A DNA stretch of 64,000 bases from Paragordius varius (lineage: Eukaryota; Nematomorpha), in contig OZ176052.1 of the NCBI GenBank assembly GCA_964247055.1, forward strand, positions 10,354,001 through 10,418,000, written 5' to 3'. How positions within the stretch are numbered: the first letter of the stretch is position 1; every line of letters starts with the position of its first letter. The position numbers were made by a program, and so were the translations under genes. Of this stretch, positions 62,991 to 64,000 are shown one piece after another. The notes beneath the pieces are model-generated. The model searched no databases. It saw only the letters and a program-made list of their open reading frames with translations, and had not been told where the DNA came from.

Positions 62991-64000
62991 GTATTATGGA
63001 TAGCATATTTATACCATATATATGTTGGCAATTATGAAGATTTGTAAAGGGAATAGTTTAAAATATATTTAAATTAACCACACTAATTTAGTCGCGTTTT
63101 AGGGATTCGAAACGGAGATTACCAGTTTTTATATTATCGTCAAAAAATCATAAAAACGCCGTGCCTTTGTAACATTTTATTTTTATACAACGTCACCTGC
63201 TTTTAATTTATAAATGGATCTAACATTATTTTCAAGTTTTTATGTACTCTGATCTTTATTATATTCAAATTATTGGTTTTCATAAAAATAGAGTAGAAAA
63301 TGTTTAGCTAAAACATTAGACAAAATTGTTGGAAAAGGAACATTTGTTAAAACCGTTTTTAAAAATATAAACATATGTTAAAGATTATAAATCATGGCAT
63401 ATAGCCTACGCTCACAACAGGCTTTAGACCTCGCATTAAATGATTATTTCATGTTAATGATAATGTACACTTCGATTTTATATAAAGTCTTAGTTCAAGA
63501 TAATTGTTTAAATATCACCCACGCACTTACTGGTATTCTGGTAATTTTAAAGCCTTTATAATGAACCAAAAAAATTAAATATTATGAGAAAACTAATGAT
63601 AACTACAATATTTTTAATTTAAAAAAGTGTCTAGCTGCGGATATTAAGCCATGTATTATTCCAATATTTTGGTTCAGTTTAGGGGTTCCTATACTTTAAA
63701 AGAGTTAAAAAATATATTTTTAAGATATTACTTTAAATCCATTGTCCCATTAGCACCTTTGAGTGATGCTTGCCTTAAAGGGTGGATTAGTTGATGTTAA
63801 CTTAATCTTAATGGCCAGATACACTATATCTTAGGTAGGATTGGATTAAAAATCTTATAAATTGCAGAGATGTTGCTTAAGAAGATTCATATACATTATA
63901 AGGTAATTTTTTTGTAATTCACAAACTACCTTTATTAACTTTGTGCCATTAGATTTTTAAAAATTATTTTACTAACGAACTTTTTTAACGTTATTTACAA
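62991..64000. other. Probable serpin intron sequence
   Basis: AT-rich, with no recognisable serpin exon. A candidate acceptor near 63,103 opens only a short frame without serpin features and was not accepted. Confidence 0.4.

Noticed and set aside
63103-63175. Second serpin exon after a TTTTAG acceptor
   Set aside because: The frame soon stops and contains none of the conserved serpin blocks expected after strand s3A.

Overview
This is an AT-rich animal nuclear window (about three quarters A+T by eye). It has spliced genes with GT-AG introns, many DNA-transposon and repeat remnants, and no bacterial features. Three multi-exon genes that I could splice by hand are ordinary animal genes: an IGF2BP/IMP RNA-binding protein, a KDM4 histone demethylase and a secreted serpin. 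Both housekeeping genes begin with introns of only 22-25 nt and have longer introns downstream. That gradient is known from flatworms, especially parasitic ones, so a platyhelminth is my best guess; other invertebrates with very short introns (for example dicyemids) remain possible.

Positions 1 to about 48,600 are a repeat-rich cluster built around three minus-strand genes for a secreted trypsin-fold protein whose catalytic triad is lost (serine protease homologue, SPH). SPH1 (8120-11726) and SPH2 (21258-24869) lie in two successive copies of a module of about 12-13 kb (about 1,898-14,647 and 15,575-27,682). Their coding exons differ by one residue by my reading. SPH3 (38799-43048) is an older copy, about 80% identical in protein, and carries diverged remains of the same flanks. 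Each recent module holds two arrays of a satellite of about 160 bp, a spacer, the SPH gene and a truncated hAT transposon. SPH1's module also has a private 392-bp insertion.

Between SPH2 and SPH3 lie a long palindromic repeat, two foldback elements with related 21-bp internal repeats, a dead mariner and a 3.3-kb inverted duplication around a broken LINE. A tRNA-like SINE sits in an SPH3 intron. From 43,100 to 48,600 there are mainly diverged copies of the same palindromic repeat family.

From 49,064 the window becomes gene-dense. IGF2BP (minus strand, 12 exons, 656 aa) and KDM4 (plus strand, 16 exons, 1441 aa) start 418 bp apart and probably share a bidirectional promoter. A serpin (62,362 onward) begins near the right edge, and its reactive-centre half was not found in the window. 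IGF2BP acts on mRNA fate and KDM4 on histone methylation. The SPHs and the serpin are secreted and belong to protease/inhibitor families, so a link at the host-parasite or extracellular interface is possible but only inferred.
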